From Novosphingobium sp. (lineage in GTDB: Bacteria > Pseudomonadota > Alphaproteobacteria > Sphingomonadales > Sphingomonadaceae): DNA of 10,702 nt. Below the pieces are notes generated by a model. That model worked only from the letters and a program-made list of their open reading frames with translations, was not told where the DNA came from and searched no databases. The stretch is from NCBI GenBank assembly GCA_009885425.1, contig VFKS01000054.1, positions 1 through 10,702 on the forward strand. Direction: 5' to 3'. Positions 1 to 6,970 of the stretch are shown here, in pieces (the stretch's first letter is position 1; every line of letters begins with the position of its first letter). Position numbers and translations under genes: made by a program.

Positions 1-768
1 AATCCAACGATCGTCGTCAATGCACCGGTGCTGGTCGCCGGGCCCGAGATCAAGGGCATCATCACCGCACGCACTGCCGACAAGATCAAGGTCACTGCGG
101 CTGACGGCAGCGTCACGATCATCACACTCAATGAAGCGACCAAGATCAAGTCCGGTGGCGGCCTATTCGGTGGCGGCAAGAGCAAGCTGACCGCTGATGC
201 GCTGCTCAATGGCTTGCCAGTTGCAGTCAAGACCATGAAGCCGGCCGACGGCTCCGAAGGACTGTTCGCCAGCCAGGTCACCTTCAAGGGCGGCGACCTT
301 AAAACTGCCAACATGATCCGCAGCGGCACCGCTCAGGGATTTGAGGAACAGACCGCCGCCACCGAAGCGCTGCGCGGCCGGATGGCCGATATCGACAAAT
401 ACAATATCAAAAGCACCACCAACGTCTATTTTGACAGCGGCAAATGGGTGATCTCGCCGCAGGCCAAGGCCGAACTGTGCTCGGCCGCAAGCGCGGCCGC
501 CACAACCGACAACTCGTTCATTCTGGTTGTCGGCTACACCGATTCGGTTGGCAGCGAAGAATACAACCAGACGCTCAGCGAAAAGCGCGCCGCGGGCGTG
601 ATCAACTACCTCCAGCAGTACTGCAAGTGGAAGCCTTATCGGATGCTGACCCCAACCGGGATGGCTGAGTCCGATCCTCTGGCCGACAACGAAACCCCCG
701 AAGGCCGCGCCCAGAATCGCCGCGTTTCGGTGAACGTGCTGGTCAGCAAGGCGCTCGACGGAATGTGA
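1..768 (+). CDS. OmpA-family peptidoglycan-binding outer-membrane protein, 5' end outside the window
   Basis: The frame is open from the first base, so the start codon and any signal peptide lie upstream; the GTG at 28 is probably internal. About 255 residues are visible. The first ~95 form a glycine/threonine-rich beta segment (ITARTADKIKV, then GLPVAVKTM) that resembles a small OB-like or DUF5666-like barrel; this is a weak resemblance. A short helical linker follows, then an OmpA C-terminal domain from about base 415 to 740 with NVYFDSG, GYTDSVGS, LSEKRA and RAQNRRVSV. The Asp codon at 541-543 and Arg codon at 586-588 are 15 residues apart, the spacing of the diaminopimelate-binding Asp/Arg pair in this family, so peptidoglycan binding should be intact. 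Two cysteines lie in the OmpA domain (LCSA, QYCK). It probably tethers the outer membrane or a periplasmic complex to peptidoglycan. The gene is convergent with murA, with a 15-nt gap between stops. Confidence 0.9.
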   Translation, partial: NPTIVVNAPVLVAGPEIKGIITARTADKIKVTAADGSVTIITLNEATKIKSGGGLFGGGKSKLTADALLNGLPVAVKTMKPADGSEGLFASQVTFKGGDLKTANMIRSGTAQGFEEQTAATEALRGRMADIDKYNIKSTTNVYFDSGKWVISPQAKAELCSAASAAATTDNSFILVVGYTDSVGSEEYNQTLSEKRAAGVINYLQQYCKWKPYRMLTPTGMAESDPLADNETPEGRAQNRRVSVNVLVSKALDGM

Positions 769-775
769 TCGGAGC

Positions 776-795
776 GGGGGGGCTCAATCCCCCCC
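776..795. terminator. G7/C7 hairpin between convergent ompA-like gene and murA
   Basis: Seven G (776-782), a 6-nt loop CTCAAT, and seven C (789-795) form a 7-bp all-GC stem that works on both strands. It lies just after the ompA-like stop and covers the murA stop and last three codons. Neither strand has a T-run after the stem, so it is not a classic intrinsic terminator. A bidirectional stop or pause signal between convergent genes is the likeliest role; this is inference. Confidence 0.35.
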
Positions 796-2067
796 AACCC
801 GTTCAATCTGCGCGCCAACCAGCGCCAGTTTTTCCTCTAGCCGCTCGTACCCGCGGTCGAGGTGGTAGAGCCGGTGGACTTGCGTTTCGCCCTCGGCCGC
901 AAGACCTGCGATCACCAGGCTCATCGATGCGCGCAGGTCGGTCGCCATGACTTCGGCACCGGTTAGCTTGCCAACCCCATGGACGATCGCGGTGCGGCCT
1001 TTGGTTTCAATGTGCGCGCCCATCCGGTTGAGTTCTGGCACGTGCATATAGCGGTTTTCAAAGATTGTTTCGGTCAGCACCGATGAGCCTTCGGCGAGGC
1101 ACAGCATCGCCATCAACTGTGCCTGCATATCGGTGGCAAAGCCGGGGTAAGGGGCGGTCGAGAGGGTGACGGCTTTCAACTTGCCATCCGACGCGATCTG
1201 GATCCCGTCGGCCTTGGGCTCAACATGGACCCCGGCATCGCGCAGCGCTTGCAAGGTCGCGTCCATTTCCTCGGCGACGGCGTGTTTCAGGAACACTTCG
1301 CCGCCGGTGATCGCGGCGGCGCAGGCGTAGGAGCCCGCCTCGATCCGGTCGCTCATCACGCGGTAGGTTGCGCCGTGCAGGCGGGGGACGCCGTGGATCG
1401 TGATATCGCTGCTGCCGATCCCTTCAATCTGCGCGCCCATCGCCACCAGCAGCTTGCAAAGATCGACGATTTCGGGCTCGCGCGCGGCGTTGTGCAGCAC
1501 CGATTTGCCGGTGCACAGCACCGCCGCCATCAGCCCATTCTCAGTCGCGCCGACCGAGACCACCGGGAAGCTGTAACGCCCGCCGGGCAGCCCGCCATCG
1601 GGGGCAACCGCGCGGACATAGCCCGACGCCATTTCAATCGTCGCGCCCAGCGCCTCTAGCACTTTGAGGTGCAGGTCGATCGGCCGGTTGCCGATCGCGC
1701 AGCCGCCGGGCAACGAAACGGTCGCCTCGCCCATCCGCGCCAGCATCGGGCCAAGTACCAGGATCGAGGCGCGCATTTTGCGGACCAGTTCATACGGCGC
1801 GACCGAGCTGGTGATCCGCGGCGCTTCCAGCGTCATCACCCGGCCGAAATCGCCGGGCCGGTTGCCGGCGATGCTGGTCGAAATCCCGAACTGGTTGAGC
1901 AGATGCTGGAACCCGTCGATATCGGCGAGGCGCGGCAGATTGCGCAGCGTCAGCGGTTCCTCGGTCAGCAGTGCACACGGCAGCAGCGTAAGCGCCGAAT
2001 TTTTCGCGCCAGAGATGGGAATGGTGCCGGAAAGGCGCTTGCCGCCTTGGATGATGATCTTGTCCAT
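784..2067 (-). CDS. murA: UDP-N-acetylglucosamine 1-carboxyvinyltransferase (MurA)
   Basis: This cytoplasmic enzyme transfers enolpyruvate from phosphoenolpyruvate to UDP-GlcNAc, the first committed step of peptidoglycan synthesis. The 427-residue product has the usual length and the two-lobed EPSP-synthase fold signature throughout. Lys22-Asn23 sit in ISGAKNSAL, at the same numbers as in E. coli MurA. The catalytic loop reads [15 protein letters not shown] with Cys123, so this is the cysteine form that fosfomycin alkylates, not the resistant aspartate form. The general-base Asp lies in GFATDMQ, and the late active-site Arg in TDLRAS. I chose the ATG at 2067 because MDKIIIQGG matches the family N-terminus; a start at 2103 would add 12 unrelated residues. 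No strong Shine-Dalgarno is visible. The last residues (VGGD) are encoded in the G7 tract of the hairpin described at 776-795. The gene is divergent from galU. Confidence 0.97.
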   Translation of the reverse strand: MDKIIIQGGKRLSGTIPISGAKNSALTLLPCALLTEEPLTLRNLPRLADIDGFQHLLNQFGISTSIAGNRPGDFGRVMTLEAPRITSSVAPYELVRKMRASILVLGPMLARMGEATVSLPGGCAIGNRPIDLHLKVLEALGATIEMASGYVRAVAPDGGLPGGRYSFPVVSVGATENGLMAAVLCTGKSVLHNAAREPEIVDLCKLLVAMGAQIEGIGSSDITIHGVPRLHGATYRVMSDRIEAGSYACAAAITGGEVFLKHAVAEEMDATLQALRDAGVHVEPKADGIQIASDGKLKAVTLSTAPYPGFATDMQAQLMAMLCLAEGSSVLTETIFENRYMHVPELNRMGAHIETKGRTAIVHGVGKLTGAEVMATDLRASMSLVIAGLAAEGETQVHRLYHLDRGYERLEEKLALVGAQIERVGGD

Positions 2068-2100
2068 AGAGTCTCGATTTAGCGGGAATTGGCGCGGCGG

Positions 2101-2113
2101 CAACCGCCGGTTG
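2101..2113. repeat. Short palindrome in the murA-galU divergent region
   Basis: CAACCG-C-CGGTTG is a perfect 6-bp inverted repeat with one central base. Its left half can instead pair with the preceding GGCGG (2096-2100) as GGCGG-CAA-CCGCC. It sits 33 nt upstream of murA and overlaps the possible galU -35 region, so an operator is conceivable. Palindromes of this size are expected a few times by chance in 10 kb, so confidence is low. Confidence 0.2.
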
Positions 2114-2139
2114 CACGTAGCTGTCGAAAGCGGTTAAAC
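2111..2139 (+). promoter_or_regulatory. Candidate galU promoter
   Basis: TTGCAC (2111-2116) and TTAAAC (2134-2139) are 17 nt apart and end 33 nt before the galU start. Each hexamer matches the sigma-70 consensus at only three positions. The 11-mer containing the -10-like box, AGCGGTTAAAC (2129-2139), recurs upstream of the acyl-CoA ligase gene on the other strand, which is the main reason to list it. Confidence 0.25.
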
Positions 2140-2172
2140 GCCGCTGCAACAATGATCTGCCAAGGGCGCCAT

Positions 2173-3057
2173 ATGACCGATCCAGCACTGCGCAAACCGA
2201 TCAAGAAGGCCGTGTTCCCGGTCGCGGGGCTTGGCACCCGGTTCCTGCCCGCGACCAAGGCAATCCCCAAGGAAATGCTGCCGATCATCGACCGCCCGCT
2301 GATCCAGTATGCGGTTGACGAGGCGCGCGAGGCCGGGATTGAGCAGCTGATCTTTGTGACCGGCCGCGGCAAGACCGCGATCGTTGAACATTTTGATACG
2401 GCTTACGAACTTGAAGCGACCATGTCAGAGCGCGACAAATCGCTTGATGTGCTCGAACCGACCCGGATCCAGCCCGGCAATCTCGTCACCGTGCGCCAGC
2501 AGGTTCCGCTGGGGCTGGGCCATGCGATCTGGTGTGCCCGTGCGATTGTTGGCGATGAACCCTTCGCAATCTTCCTGCCGGACGAACTGATGATCGGCGC
2601 ACCCGGCTGTATGAAGCAGATGGTCGAGGCCTATAACCAAGTTGGCGGCAACCTGATCTCGGTGCTCGAAGTGCCAGAGGAAGAGGTTTCCAGTTATGGC
2701 GTAATCGCGCCGGGGCGGCGTGATGGCGCGCTGACAGAAGTGCTCGGGCTGGTCGAAAAGCCCAAGCGCGAGGACGCTCCATCGAACCTGATTATTTCAG
2801 GCCGCTATATCCTCCAGCCCGAAGTGATGCGGGTGCTGGAAAATCAGGGCATCGGCGCTGGCGGCGAGGTTCAGCTGACCGATGCCATGTCCCAGATGAT
2901 CGGCCAACAGCCGTTCCACGCGGTGACTTTTGCGGGCAAACGCTATGACTGCGGCAACAAGACCGGGTTCGTTGAAGCGACCCTGGCAGTGGCGCTGGAA
3001 CGCCCTGATATGCGCGATGAAGTGCGGGCGATAGCCCTTCGGTTGCTGGGCGTTTAG
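2173..3057 (+). CDS. galU: UTP--glucose-1-phosphate uridylyltransferase (GalU)
   Basis: This cytoplasmic enzyme makes UDP-glucose from UTP and glucose-1-phosphate, the glucosyl donor for lipopolysaccharide, exopolysaccharide and other glycans. The product has 294 residues, typical for the family. The nucleotide-binding signature GLGTRFLP (residues 19-26) is followed by ATKAIPKEMLP with Lys33. Further on are LGHA, LPDEL (the metal-binding PDD region, with Glu in the second acidic place), VEKP, GEVQLTDAM and the C-terminal YDCGNKTGF, all characteristic of bacterial GalU rather than RmlA. The ATG at 2173 is preferred because AAGGG at 2162-2166 is a good ribosome binding site 6 nt upstream. An in-frame ATG at 2152 and a GTG further up lack such a site. 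The TAG stop overlaps the TAA stop of the convergent DUF885 gene in TTAG. It is divergent from murA across 105 nt. Confidence 0.96.
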   Translation: MTDPALRKPIKKAVFPVAGLGTRFLPATKAIPKEMLPIIDRPLIQYAVDEAREAGIEQLIFVTGRGKTAIVEHFDTAYELEATMSERDKSLDVLEPTRIQPGNLVTVRQQVPLGLGHAIWCARAIVGDEPFAIFLPDELMIGAPGCMKQMVEAYNQVGGNLISVLEVPEEEVSSYGVIAPGRRDGALTEVLGLVEKPKREDAPSNLIISGRYILQPEVMRVLENQGIGAGGEVQLTDAMSQMIGQQPFHAVTFAGKRYDCGNKTGFVEATLAVALERPDMRDEVRAIALRLLGV

Positions 3058-4886
3058 CCCTTCTGCCCCGCGATCCATGCGTCAACTCGGCGCTCCAGGA
3101 TTGAAAGCGGCTGCGAGCCAGAACCGATCAGCAGATCGTTGAAGCCCCTGATATCGAACTTTGGACCCAGTGCGGCCTGCGCCTTGCGGCGCAGCTCCAT
3201 GATCTTGAGCATTCCGATCTTGTAGCCGGTCGCTTGCCCGGGAAGCGTGATGTACCGGCGCACTTCTGACCGTGACCGCTCGATCGGCTGACGGCCGATG
3301 GTGTTCATGTAGGTCACCGCCGCGTCTTCGGTCCAGCCCTTGGCATGCAAGCCAGTATCAACCACCAGCCGCGCTGCGCGGAACAGTTCCGCGTCCAGCC
3401 GCATAAAATCTGCCGCGACATCGGGGAAGGCGCCGATTTCTTTGCACAGCGCCTCGGCATAAAGCGCCCAGCCTTCGCCAAATGCGACATAGCCGGTGAC
3501 CGCGCGGAATTTTGGTCCGCCTTGTTGGCGCACCTGAATATCGCCCTGCATATTATGGCCGGGGATCGCCTCGTGACACATCAGCGTATAAAGCGCCGCC
3601 GGATCGGGCCGGTTGCCAACCAGATGGACAAAGGTCCGGGCTGGCCGCTTGCCATCGGGGCTGGGGGCAGAGGCATGGGCCGCACCGCCCGGAACTTCGG
3701 AAAAGGCCGGCTCGCGCACCACTTCAATGCCGTACTTGGGCAAAGTGCCAAAGTGCGTACTGAGCAGGGTGCGGGTCTTGGCCACAAAGGCGTTTGCTTC
3801 GGTAAGATACTCGGCGCGCATGGCATCATCGTAAACCACGGGTGGATATAGCCGCGCGCGTTCCGCGTAAAATGCCTGCCGGTCCTTGAATCCAGCCTGC
3901 CGGGCCAAAGAATCCTGTTCAGCCTCGATCCGGGTCACTTCGGACAGTCCGATAGCGTGGATCTGGTCGGCCGACAGGTCGGTTGTGGTGTTGAGCTTCA
4001 ATTCATTGGCATAATAGGCCAGCCCGCCAGGAAGCGTGATCGCGCCGACGCGCCCGCTTGGTGCGCTGCGAAGGTTGCCTTTGGCCCAGGCGATCACCCG
4101 GCGATAGGCAGGTTTCAGCGCCTTGACCGCGGTCTTTGCATCTTTGAGCAGCACATCGGCTTCCACTTGCGTCAGCTTGCCGCTGGTCACCAGTGCCGCC
4201 GTCTTGGCCTTTACATCAGCCCACAAGGCAGCGTCCGGTCCGGGACCGAAGGGAGCCCCACTAGTCAGCTGCTTACTGCCGGAAATGATAGTTTCGATCT
4301 GAAATTTGGGCGCGCGGATGCCAGCGGCGTCGCTGACCTTGCTGCGTGCGATTGCTTCATCGAGGACGGCAGGGATGCCGCGAAGACGGGCGATGTAGTT
4401 CTTCAGGTCAGCAACATCGGCAACGCTGTGGGTGTTGACCAGAAAATCGGGCAATTGGCTGTGCACCGAATAGAGCCGGGAATAAAACGGCGGGCGGTAA
4501 ATCCGAATGGCGTGGGAAAGTTCGGCGCGGTCTGCCTCCAGCGCCCAGATATCGAAATTGACCTGCGCTTCGGGGGACAGCTTGGCCCGATCGAACTGCG
4601 CTTGCATCCGCCTGACGCTGTCTTTGCGCCAGGCCAGCAAACTTGCGGCGGCTGGTTCGCTGATGTCGTTCCAGCGATCTGCGCCGTCTTTCAGGCCAAG
4701 CCGGGTGCCAAGCTGTGGTTGCCGTTTTAGCAATTCGGCGAATTCGCCATCCAGAAAGGCGGTCAACCGGGCATCCTCGTTGATGGCTGCGGGCGCAGGC
4801 TGGGCCGGCGCATGTGCCGCAGGGCTGACGCCGGCCAGCATCAGAGCAATTCCGATAGCGGCAAAGCTGGTGGTGATCTTGCGCAT
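3054..4886 (-). CDS. Secreted DUF885-family metallopeptidase-like protein
   Basis: The 610-residue product starts with a Sec signal peptide: MRK, a hydrophobic core to about residue 18, then an AHA cleavage motif near residue 26. It has no lipobox, so it is probably periplasmic. The rest is the largely helical DUF885 fold. Its hallmark HEAIPGH (residues 438-444, HExxxxH) is followed about 27 residues later by GEGWALYAE (Glu471), which together are the expected zinc ligands, and then by RRYITLPGQATGYKIG. Many members carry a second His after HEAIPGH; here it is Asn445. The family is treated as zinc peptidases, but the substrate of this protein cannot be read from sequence. Two starts are possible: this ATG, or an in-frame TTG at 4895 three codons upstream. 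AGAGG lies about 13 nt from the ATG and 4 nt from the TTG, so neither is ideal. The signal peptide is kept either way. The stop overlaps that of galU by 4 nt; upstream it is divergent from rluE. Confidence 0.88.
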   Translation of the reverse strand: MRKITTSFAAIGIALMLAGVSPAAHAPAQPAPAAINEDARLTAFLDGEFAELLKRQPQLGTRLGLKDGADRWNDISEPAAASLLAWRKDSVRRMQAQFDRAKLSPEAQVNFDIWALEADRAELSHAIRIYRPPFYSRLYSVHSQLPDFLVNTHSVADVADLKNYIARLRGIPAVLDEAIARSKVSDAAGIRAPKFQIETIISGSKQLTSGAPFGPGPDAALWADVKAKTAALVTSGKLTQVEADVLLKDAKTAVKALKPAYRRVIAWAKGNLRSAPSGRVGAITLPGGLAYYANELKLNTTTDLSADQIHAIGLSEVTRIEAEQDSLARQAGFKDRQAFYAERARLYPPVVYDDAMRAEYLTEANAFVAKTRTLLSTHFGTLPKYGIEVVREPAFSEVPGGAAHASAPSPDGKRPARTFVHLVGNRPDPAALYTLMCHEAIPGHNMQGDIQVRQQGGPKFRAVTGYVAFGEGWALYAEALCKEIGAFPDVAADFMRLDAELFRAARLVVDTGLHAKGWTEDAAVTYMNTIGRQPIERSRSEVRRYITLPGQATGYKIGMLKIMELRRKAQAALGPKFDIRGFNDLLIGSGSQPLSILERRVDAWIAGQKG

Positions 4887-5012
4887 GATGGCCAAAAATC
4901 CTCTCGTTTCGGGCCGAACATAGGCAGCTGCCCGGCCAGAGTGAAGCCCTGGTTTGTCGCATGGCTTGATTCATCGCTTTCGCGCCAGCCTTGGCTCGAT
5001 TAAGCCCGGCCA
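4887..5012. other. Divergent intergenic region, DUF885 gene / rluE
   Basis: These 126 nt must hold promoters for both genes. I see no convincing sigma-70 hexamers and no Shine-Dalgarno before rluE. The word GCTCGATTAA (4994-5003) recurs at 9901-9910 upstream of the acyl-CoA ligase gene, but it is short and may be chance. Confidence 0.4.
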
Positions 5013-5573
5013 ATGACGCTTATCCTGTTCAACAAACCGATGAATGTGCTTTCGCAGTTCACCGACGCGGGGACTACTGGATCGCCGCGCGCGACGCTGT
5101 CGGACTTCATCAAGCTGCCCGGCGTGTATCCCGCCGGGCGGTTAGATCGGGACAGCGAGGGGCTGATGCTGCTGACCGATGATGGGCGCTTGCAGGCCCG
5201 GATTGCCGATCCAAAATACAAGCTGCCCAAGACCTATCTGGTCCAGGTTGAAGGCGTGGCGGACGATGCGACACTGGCGCAATTGCGGTCCGGTGTACGG
5301 CTGGGTGACGGGTTGACCCGGCCGGCGCTGGCCGAGGCGATCGAAGCCCCCGATTTGTGGCCGCGCGATCCGCCGGTACGGTTTCGCAAGACGGTGCCCG
5401 ATGGCTGGCTGCGGCTGACCATCAGCGAAGGCCGCAACCGGCAGGTCCGCCGGATGTGCGCCGCGGTCGGCCTGCCGTGCTTGCGGCTGGTGCGTTGGTC
5501 GGTGGGCGATTGGACGCTGGCCGGGCTGGCACCGGGCGAGTGGCGTGTTTCGGAAATCCCGTCACACGGCTGA
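5013..5573 (+). CDS. rluE: 23S rRNA pseudouridine synthase, RluE type
   Basis: The 186-residue product belongs to the RsuA/RluB/RluE pseudouridine synthase family. It starts directly with the catalytic fold and has no N-terminal S4 domain, as in RluE. The opening ILFNKPMNVLSQFTD, then GVYPAGRLDRDSEGL with catalytic Asp45, LPKTYLVQVEG, LWPRDPP and the C-terminal EGRNRQVRRM follow the E. coli RluE pattern closely. E. coli RluE converts uridine 2457 of 23S rRNA to pseudouridine near the peptidyl transferase centre; the same target is inferred here. The ATG at 5013 is chosen because the family motif begins at residue 3; there is little Shine-Dalgarno before it. It is divergent from the DUF885 gene, and a small ORF follows 26 nt downstream. 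The roxA gene, also a ribosome modifier, is nearby on the other strand. Confidence 0.9.
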   Translation: MTLILFNKPMNVLSQFTDAGTTGSPRATLSDFIKLPGVYPAGRLDRDSEGLMLLTDDGRLQARIADPKYKLPKTYLVQVEGVADDATLAQLRSGVRLGDGLTRPALAEAIEAPDLWPRDPPVRFRKTVPDGWLRLTISEGRNRQVRRMCAAVGLPCLRLVRWSVGDWTLAGLAPGEWRVSEIPSHG

Positions 5574-5599
5574 AACATCGCAATGGCATTTTCGCGCTC

Positions 5600-5773
5600 A
5601 TGGAAAACGCACCTGCCAAATTCGACTGGATCGGCTGGCTCGCCAGCATCCCCGGAATCCCCACCGGTTGGGGTGAAGCGCCGATTGAGGCCACTGCCGA
5701 GTGCATCGTGCAGATGAACGCTGGACCCGCAGCGCGCCCGGCGCTCGATCTGCCGGACCGGATTGCTGCCTAA
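5600..5773 (+). CDS. Possible small hypothetical protein, 57 residues
   Basis: This ATG-started frame fills the gap between rluE and roxA. The peptide is acidic and tryptophan-containing (MENAPAKFDWIGWL, then IPTGWGEAPIEA) and has no signal peptide or membrane helix. In favour: about 72% of third positions are G or C, the composition looks like protein, and it fills the space up to the roxA stop, with its TAA overlapping the convergent TAG in CTAA. Against: no Shine-Dalgarno is visible, and the same frame is open well back into rluE, as GC-rich shadow frames often are. I recognise no family. If real, it would be read with rluE. Confidence 0.4.
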   Translation: MENAPAKFDWIGWLASIPGIPTGWGEAPIEATAECIVQMNAGPAARPALDLPDRIAA

Positions 5774-6909
5774 AAGGCGAGACAGCCCTGGTTGAACAGG
5801 GTCGTGATCATCGTCATCGCGGCTTCTGAGCTCGCTAGGTCCGCCCCGACTTCAACCCGGTCGCTTGCGCAAATCAGCTCGGCAAAAACGCCGATTTCGT
5901 CGGTGCATTCGTGGCACTCCCCATCGACAAACAGCAGCACCGTTCCCGCCGCGCCGCGCACGAACGAGAACCGGCTCGCCGGGTTGCGCTGCAGCACGCC
6001 GCCGTTGATCAGCGCTGCTCGAAGTTCGTCCAGCCCCAGCGGTTCGTCCGGGGCCCAATCGATTTCGGGATACTTGCGGGTTGACGAATCCGCGCCGAAC
6101 CAGCGGGTGAACGCGGCGCGATCGCCCAGTTTCTCGATGACCATGGCCTGCAGCCTTGCCAATGCCGCGGCTGAAATCTCGCCCGGATTGGCCTGCGCGG
6201 ATAGGTCTGGGTCGGCGTAGCGATCATCGTCATCAAGGCCCGCCAGCACTTCATCGCACCATCCGGCAATCAGTTCGCTGCGTGATGGCGCGCGAAAGCC
6301 GATCGAATAGGTCATGCAATCATCGCCAACCGCGACGCCATTGTGCGCAAAGCCGGGCGGGACATAGAGCATATCGCCCGGTTCCAGCACCCATTCCTCG
6401 GTAGCTTTGAAGTCCGCAAGCAGGCGCAGATCGTCGTGCGGTAGCAGCGCGGTGGCGTCATCGCAGCGCGCGCCGACTTGCCAGCGGCGGCGCCCCAGCC
6501 CCTGGATCAGGAACACGTCGTACTGATCGAAATGCGGCCCGACCCCGCCGCCGTCGCTGGCTATGCTGACCATCACGTCATCGATCCGCCAGTTGGGCAC
6601 GAACCGGAACGCATTCAGTAGCGCGGCGACTTCGGGCACGTGCTGATCAACCGCCTGGACCAGCAATGTCCACGGCGTCTTGTCCAACTTGGCAAGGCGC
6701 GTCTCGGCGAATGGGCCCTGCTCGGCGGCGATGCGGTTGGCATCAAGCGTGATGAGGCGAGCCTCAACCTCATCCTCGCAGGCGAGCCCCGCCAACTCGT
6801 CCGGCGTGAGCGGATTGACCCAGTTCGTCCAGGCTCCACGGATCAGCGCGGGCTGCTTTTGCCAATGGTCCCGCAGAAACGCGGCGCTATCGAATGTGTC
6901 AATGTGCAT
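5770..6909 (-). CDS. roxA: Cupin/JmjC-type ribosomal oxygenase (RoxA, YcfD family; L16 arginine hydroxylase)
   Basis: The 379-residue product aligns along its length with E. coli YcfD/RoxA (about 373 residues), a cytoplasmic Fe(II)/2-oxoglutarate oxygenase that hydroxylates an arginine of ribosomal protein L16. Shared landmarks are RDHWQKQP near the N-terminus, LTPDELAGLA, WRIDDVMVS, GGGVGPHFDQYDVF, QGLGRRRW and EPGDMLYVPPGFAHNGVAV. The iron triad is His126, Asp128 and His189, all present. The C-terminal winged-helix-like part (from about residue 230) is also kept. The ATG at 6909 gives the family N-terminus. No Shine-Dalgarno is evident; instead a small hairpin touches the start codon and a 50-nt palindrome lies just upstream. 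It lies downstream of the P450 gene on the same strand and may be co-transcribed with it, although the functions are unrelated. The stop overlaps that of the possible 57-residue ORF by 4 nt. Confidence 0.92.
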   Translation of the reverse strand: MHIDTFDSAAFLRDHWQKQPALIRGAWTNWVNPLTPDELAGLACEDEVEARLITLDANRIAAEQGPFAETRLAKLDKTPWTLLVQAVDQHVPEVAALLNAFRFVPNWRIDDVMVSIASDGGGVGPHFDQYDVFLIQGLGRRRWQVGARCDDATALLPHDDLRLLADFKATEEWVLEPGDMLYVPPGFAHNGVAVGDDCMTYSIGFRAPSRSELIAGWCDEVLAGLDDDDRYADPDLSAQANPGEISAAALARLQAMVIEKLGDRAAFTRWFGADSSTRKYPEIDWAPDEPLGLDELRAALINGGVLQRNPASRFSFVRGAAGTVLLFVDGECHECTDEIGVFAELICASDRVEVGADLASSEAAMTMITTLFNQGCLAF

Positions 6910-6922
6910 AGGGCTCAGCCCT
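6910..6922 (-). promoter_or_regulatory. Small hairpin abutting the roxA start codon
   Basis: On the minus strand AGGGC-TGA-GCCCT forms a 5-bp stem with a 3-nt loop and runs directly into the roxA ATG at 6909. It occupies the place of the ribosome binding site and shares two bases with the larger palindrome. It could dampen initiation, or the match could be chance. Confidence 0.3.
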
Positions 6923-6970
6923 AGAGCCTGTCGCAGTAAGGTGGAAGCACCTTACTGCGACAGGCTCTAG
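6921..6970. repeat. Perfect 50-nt palindrome (23-bp arms, 4-nt loop) between P450 and roxA
   Basis: The left arm 6921-6943 (starting CTAGAGCCTGTCGCAGTAAG) and right arm 6948-6970 are exact reverse complements, with GAAG as loop. Both outer ends are CTAG. The P450 stop codon (TAG, 6969-6967) lies inside the right end. In RNA this would be a very stable hairpin, but no T-run follows on either strand, so it is not a standard intrinsic terminator. No second copy occurs in this window. Arm length and lack of mismatches suggest a mobile palindromic unit: a REP or MITE-like element, or the two terminal repeats of an insertion sequence brought together. A structural or processing signal between the two genes is the alternative. 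Confidence 0.9.

Noticed and set aside
2089..2172. N-terminal extension of GalU
   Set aside because: The extra residues do not resemble the family, and the ribosome binding site at 2162-2166 serves the ATG at 2173.
3957..4730. A 257-codon open frame antisense to the DUF885 gene
   Set aside because: It is fully covered by a convincing secreted-protein gene and has no recognisable motif.
5422..5706. A 94-codon minus-strand frame over the end of rluE
   Set aside because: It overlaps the conserved C-terminal part of RluE, and its product is a Ser/Pro/Arg-rich shadow.
5583..5714. Alternative small frame after rluE starting at the ATG at 5583
   Set aside because: The peptide is rich in Ser, Pro and Arg, like an out-of-frame GC-rich read. 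The frame starting at 5600 is the better candidate.
6921..6970. The palindrome as a standard intrinsic terminator
   Set aside because: No T-run follows the stem on either strand, unlike the clear terminator at 9947-9973.
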